Positions 60,868-64,000 of a DNA stretch of 64,000 nucleotides are shown here, in pieces. Source of the DNA: Nocardioides sp. SR21 (GTDB lineage Bacteria; Actinomycetota; Actinomycetes; Propionibacteriales; Nocardioidaceae); NCBI RefSeq assembly GCF_022761125.1, contig NZ_JAKWJR010000008.1:62001-126000 (forward strand), written 5' to 3'. The position numbers and the translations under genes were made by a program. Position 1 is the first letter of the stretch, and each line of letters starts with the position of its first letter. The notes beneath the pieces were generated by a model that was not told where the DNA came from, did no database searches, and saw only the letters and a list, made by a program, of their open reading frames with translations.

Positions 60868-60921
60868 GGGCCTCCGGGTGGATCGGCGACCGCAGTCGGC
60901 CGATCCCCGCCGGAGGCCCTC
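60866..60921. terminator. nested bidirectional terminator
   Basis: GAGGGCCTCCGG at 60866-60877 pairs with CCGGAGGCCCTC at 60910-60921. Inside, GGATCGGC (60880-60887) pairs with GCCGATCC (60899-60906). It lies between convergent genes and starts within the stop codon of the methyltransferase gene. Confidence 0.85.
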
Positions 60922-60930
60922 TCTGTCGGG

Positions 60931-61356
60931 TCAGATGACCTCGACGACAGCGCGCGCCTTGTACCGGGCGTCGTTGCTGGACAGCACGAGGTCACGCGTC
61001 TGGTCCTCGCAGCGGATCCCGCGGGTGTCGATGGGCAGCCAGACGCCCCCGAGGACCTCGACCTGGAGGGATACCTGGGTGGATCCGGTGAAGGTCTCCC
61101 TGCCGTCGGACAGCGTGTTGCGGCGCTGCCCGACCGTGTAGGTCCGGGTCCTGCTGGTCGTGTTGCCCAGCTGGGCCCGCACCTCGTCGGTGCCCTTGAC
61201 GTCGTGCTGGAGGTCGACCGCCTTCGTCGTCAGCAGCCGCAGGGTGCAGGTCTCTGCGCCACGGGCCGGTTGAGCCGCCGCTGCCGACACCGGGGTCACG
61301 CCCAGTCCGACGAGTGCCGTCACCGCCAGGGATGTCCTGAGATGTGTTCTGTTCAC
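60931..61356 (-). CDS. small secreted protein
   Basis: A 141-residue exported protein. Signal peptide MNRTHLRTSLAVTALVGLGV is cleaved after about AAAAQ (residue 29). The mature part is about 110 residues with two Cys (AETCTLRLL and GIRCEDQTRD) that can pair, and a beta-rich pattern (TYTVGQRR, STQVSLQVEVLGGVW). No family was recognised. A TCCTCC complement (GGAGGAAG) precedes ATG 61356 at good distance. It is convergent with the methyltransferase operon across a strong terminator. Confidence 0.72.
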   Translation of the reverse strand: MNRTHLRTSLAVTALVGLGVTPVSAAAAQPARGAETCTLRLLTTKAVDLQHDVKGTDEVRAQLGNTTSRTRTYTVGQRRNTLSDGRETFTGSTQVSLQVEVLGGVWLPIDTRGIRCEDQTRDLVLSSNDARYKARAVVEVI

Positions 61357-61535
61357 GTGCTTCCTCCGTCCTCGAGCCGGGGTCTTCTCCCCGTTTCGTT
61401 GCGGAGGCGACCGTGCCTCGGACCGGTGCTCAGATCCCAGGTCATCGACTGCTCACCTGCTGCCCACCCACGTGCGTCTCCCGGGATCGCTCGCACCAGC
61501 GACGTCCCTGGGTGGTGCGGCGAGCGGGCGTGGGG

Positions 61536-61949
61536 CTACTGGCCGCTGTCACCCGGAGTCGCGTCGATCCGTCCGAGCATGTCGGTCAGGTGGCGCCGCA
61601 GCTGCTCGCGGTGCTCGGTGGCCGTCGCCTGGAGCTGGGCGATCTCCTCGTCCTGGCGCCTGCGGGAGTCCGTCGTCTCCTGTCGGACCCGGTACGCCTC
61701 GACGCGCGCGTCGTTCGTGGTCCGCTCCGCCTCCTCCCGGGCCGCGGTCACGAGGCGTTCGGCCTCGTCCCGTGCTGCTCGGACGATCTCGGCCGCCTCG
61801 CTCTTGGCGTCGGCGCGCCACTGGTCGGTCTCGCGCGCTGTCATCTCGAGCAGGCGAGCCGCCGCGAGTGAGCTGTCCGCCCCGTCGTCGCTCCTCACGT
61901 CGCTCGCGCGTGGGTTGGACTCGTCGTGCCTGTCTGCGTTGATGCTCAT
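61536..61949 (-). CDS. coiled-coil DivIVA/V-ATPase-subunit-like protein
   Basis: A 137-residue protein that is almost entirely a charged helix: LLEMTARETDQWRADAKSEA, IVRAARDEAERLVTAAREEA, then RRRQDEEIAQLQATATEH and REQLRRHLTDMLGRID. Resembles actinobacterial DivIVA-like/Wag31 C-terminal coils but lacks the DivIVA N-terminal domain. ATG 61949 is chosen because GGGAGG lies eight bases upstream; ATG 61985 would precede that site. Function unknown, possibly a scaffold. Confidence 0.72.
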   Translation of the reverse strand: MSINADRHDESNPRASDVRSDDGADSSLAAARLLEMTARETDQWRADAKSEAAEIVRAARDEAERLVTAAREEAERTTNDARVEAYRVRQETTDSRRRQDEEIAQLQATATEHREQLRRHLTDMLGRIDATPGDSGQ

Positions 61950-62034
61950 GACCACCCTCCCGAGGTTGGCACCTGGGCCAACCATTGTGTCGCGTCCCCT
62001 TGGCTGAGTCAGCCGCAGCCCGGCGGCGCCCGCC

Positions 62035-62780
<746 letters not shown>

Positions 62781-62784
<4 letters not shown>

Positions 62785-64000
62785 GTCGCGTACCTGCCCA
62801 GTCGTCGTTCGAGCGGACCCTGCGCCAGGCTGACGAGGTAGCAGACCACCCAGAAGTACAGCGCCGCCATGATGTAGAGCGGCAGGTACTCCGTCGTCGC
62901 CGCCGCGGTCACCTGCGCCTCGCGGAACAGCTCCGGCACCAGCACCAGCGACGCGAGCGCGGTGTCCTTGATCAGCGAGAGCAGCGTGTTCCCCAGGGGC
63001 GGTACGGCGATCCGCGCGGCCTGGGGCAGCACGATGCGACGCATCGACTGCCCGTAGTCCATGCCGATGACCGTCGCGGCTTCGTACTGCCCGCGCGGCA
63101 CCGACAGGATCGCGGCCCGGACCACCTCGGCGGCGTACCCACCCACGTTGAGGCTGAGCGCCGCGATCGCGGCGGGGTACGGATCCAGGTCGACGCCGAT
63201 CTGCGGCAGCCCGTAGAACACGATGAACAGCTGCACCAGCAGCGGCGTACCGCGGATGATCGAGATGTAGGCGCGGGCGATCCAGTCGAGCACCCTCACC
63301 GAGGACAGCCGCGCGAGCGCCGCCGCCACGGCGAGCACCATGCCGATGGCGAAGCTGAAGATCGTCAGCGGGATGTTGCCCTTGACCAGCCCCACGAACA
63401 TCGGCCACGCGGTGTCCTTCACGACCTCCCACGTGGTGCGCGAGTCGGAGGCGCCGACCTCGACGTCCTCCGCGCCGCCCTGCACGGTCACGTCGGCGCC
63501 GAAGTACCTCTCGGAGATCTCGGCGAGCGTCCCGTCCTCGGTGAGGGTGGCGATCGCCTCGTCGGCCTCCTGCTGCAGCTCCGGGTCGCCCTGGCGGAAC
63601 GTCAGCGCCTGCTCGAGGACCTCATCGCCGGCGTCGCCCGCGATCTTCACCTGGTCGTTGCCGGACGTCGCGAGGTAGTCGAGCACGGCGATGTTGTCGT
63701 TGACGATCGCGTCGACCCGACCCTGCACGACGAGCTCGACGCCGGGCCCGAAGTCCTGGACGTACTCCACCTTCGCGCCGGCGTCCTTGGCGACCTGCGC
63801 CCAGTTGCTGCTGGCGGTCTGCGCCGTCGTTCGCCCCTTCAGGTCCTCGAGCGACGTGATGTCGTCGGTGTCCTTCGCGGTGACGATGACGCCGTGCGAG
63901 TACGTGTACGGCGTGCTGAACAGGTAGCGCGCCTCGCGCTCACCGGTGATCGTCACCTGGTTGGCGATGACGTCGATCCGGTTCGAGTCGAGCGCCGGGA
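62781..64000 (-). CDS. amino-acid ABC transporter, substrate-binding domain fused to permease (5' end cut)
   Basis: Open to the window edge; at least 405 residues seen. The upstream part is a periplasmic-type SBP_bac_3 domain (RYLFSTPYTYSHGVIVTAKD, LKGRTTAQTASSNWAQVAKD, VELVVQGRVDAIVNDNIAVL, AISERYFGADV). It is joined by a linker to a HisM/GlnP permease with about five helices and the motif YISIIRGTPLLVQLFIVFYG and EAA loop EAATVIGMDYGQSMRRIVLP. Fused binding protein-permease genes are known in Gram-positive bacteria. Substrate is probably glutamine, cystine or another polar amino acid. Confidence 0.92.

Overview
The window is high-GC (around 70 percent), gene-dense actinobacterial chromosome. 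Gene content, frequent GTG starts, 4-base stop/start overlaps and family membership (bifunctional-type Dcd, SigE-family sigma factor, DUF6131, Mak_N_cap, DUF427) suggest Nocardioides or a close Nocardioidaceae relative. The genus is an inference. No rRNA, tRNA, CRISPR array, transposase or prophage gene was recognised. No gap between genes exceeds about 200 bases.

Layout. 1-5.5 kb: end of dcd, an iron-box-controlled siderophore-interacting protein, a minus-strand RHH/DUF4097/small-protein operon, and a sodium:solute symporter with a small membrane partner. 5.5-8.3 kb: a minus-strand operon of a SigE-type sigma factor, a membrane PASTA protein, a lipoprotein and a second PASTA protein whose cytosolic end looks like a degenerate sigma region 2. 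8.4-11.5 kb: a membrane heterodisulfide-reductase-like Fe-S oxidoreductase with a long repeat tail. 11.6-19.8 kb: exported M19-like hydrolase, exported SurE-like protein, EamA/IclR pair, MFS exporter, secreted protein.

19.9-40 kb holds a complete histidine utilisation route in two blocks: hutH and hutU (with a chemoreceptor gene between them), then an M20 hydrolase-hutF-hutI operon. A 16-bp palindrome of the form GTCTC-N6-GAGAC precedes hutH and hutU at identical spacing and also an M20 peptidase/MFS operon. The IclR gene at 16 kb is a candidate regulator. The same stretch holds an amidohydrolase/cysteine-dioxygenase-like pair behind a 27-bp palindrome, an M48 protease, two CoA-ester lyases and a hydroxyacyl-CoA dehydrogenase.

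40-47 kb: a large LuxR-type ATPase regulator, then an acidic Asp-Gly repeat peptide followed by a JmjC/Cupin_4 oxygenase, an Apd1/Suc_Fer-like [2Fe-2S] protein and a thioesterase. 48-53 kb: SDR, flavin monooxygenase, TetR, alpha/beta hydrolase and cytochrome P450. Their order fits oxidation of a carbon skeleton (hydroxylation, ketone, ester, hydrolysis), and similar palindromes lie in two of the promoters. 53-61 kb: MFS, DUF427, a secreted beta-propeller, then an ATPase-HTH regulator, FAD oxidoreductase and a membrane-fused NNMT-type methyltransferase. 61-64 kb: secreted protein, coiled-coil protein and an amino-acid ABC transporter cut by the window edge.

The best candidates for undescribed biology are the sigma/PASTA operon, the acidic-repeat peptide with its JmjC and Fe-S neighbours, and the repeated GSLFD motif tail on the Fe-S oxidoreductase.
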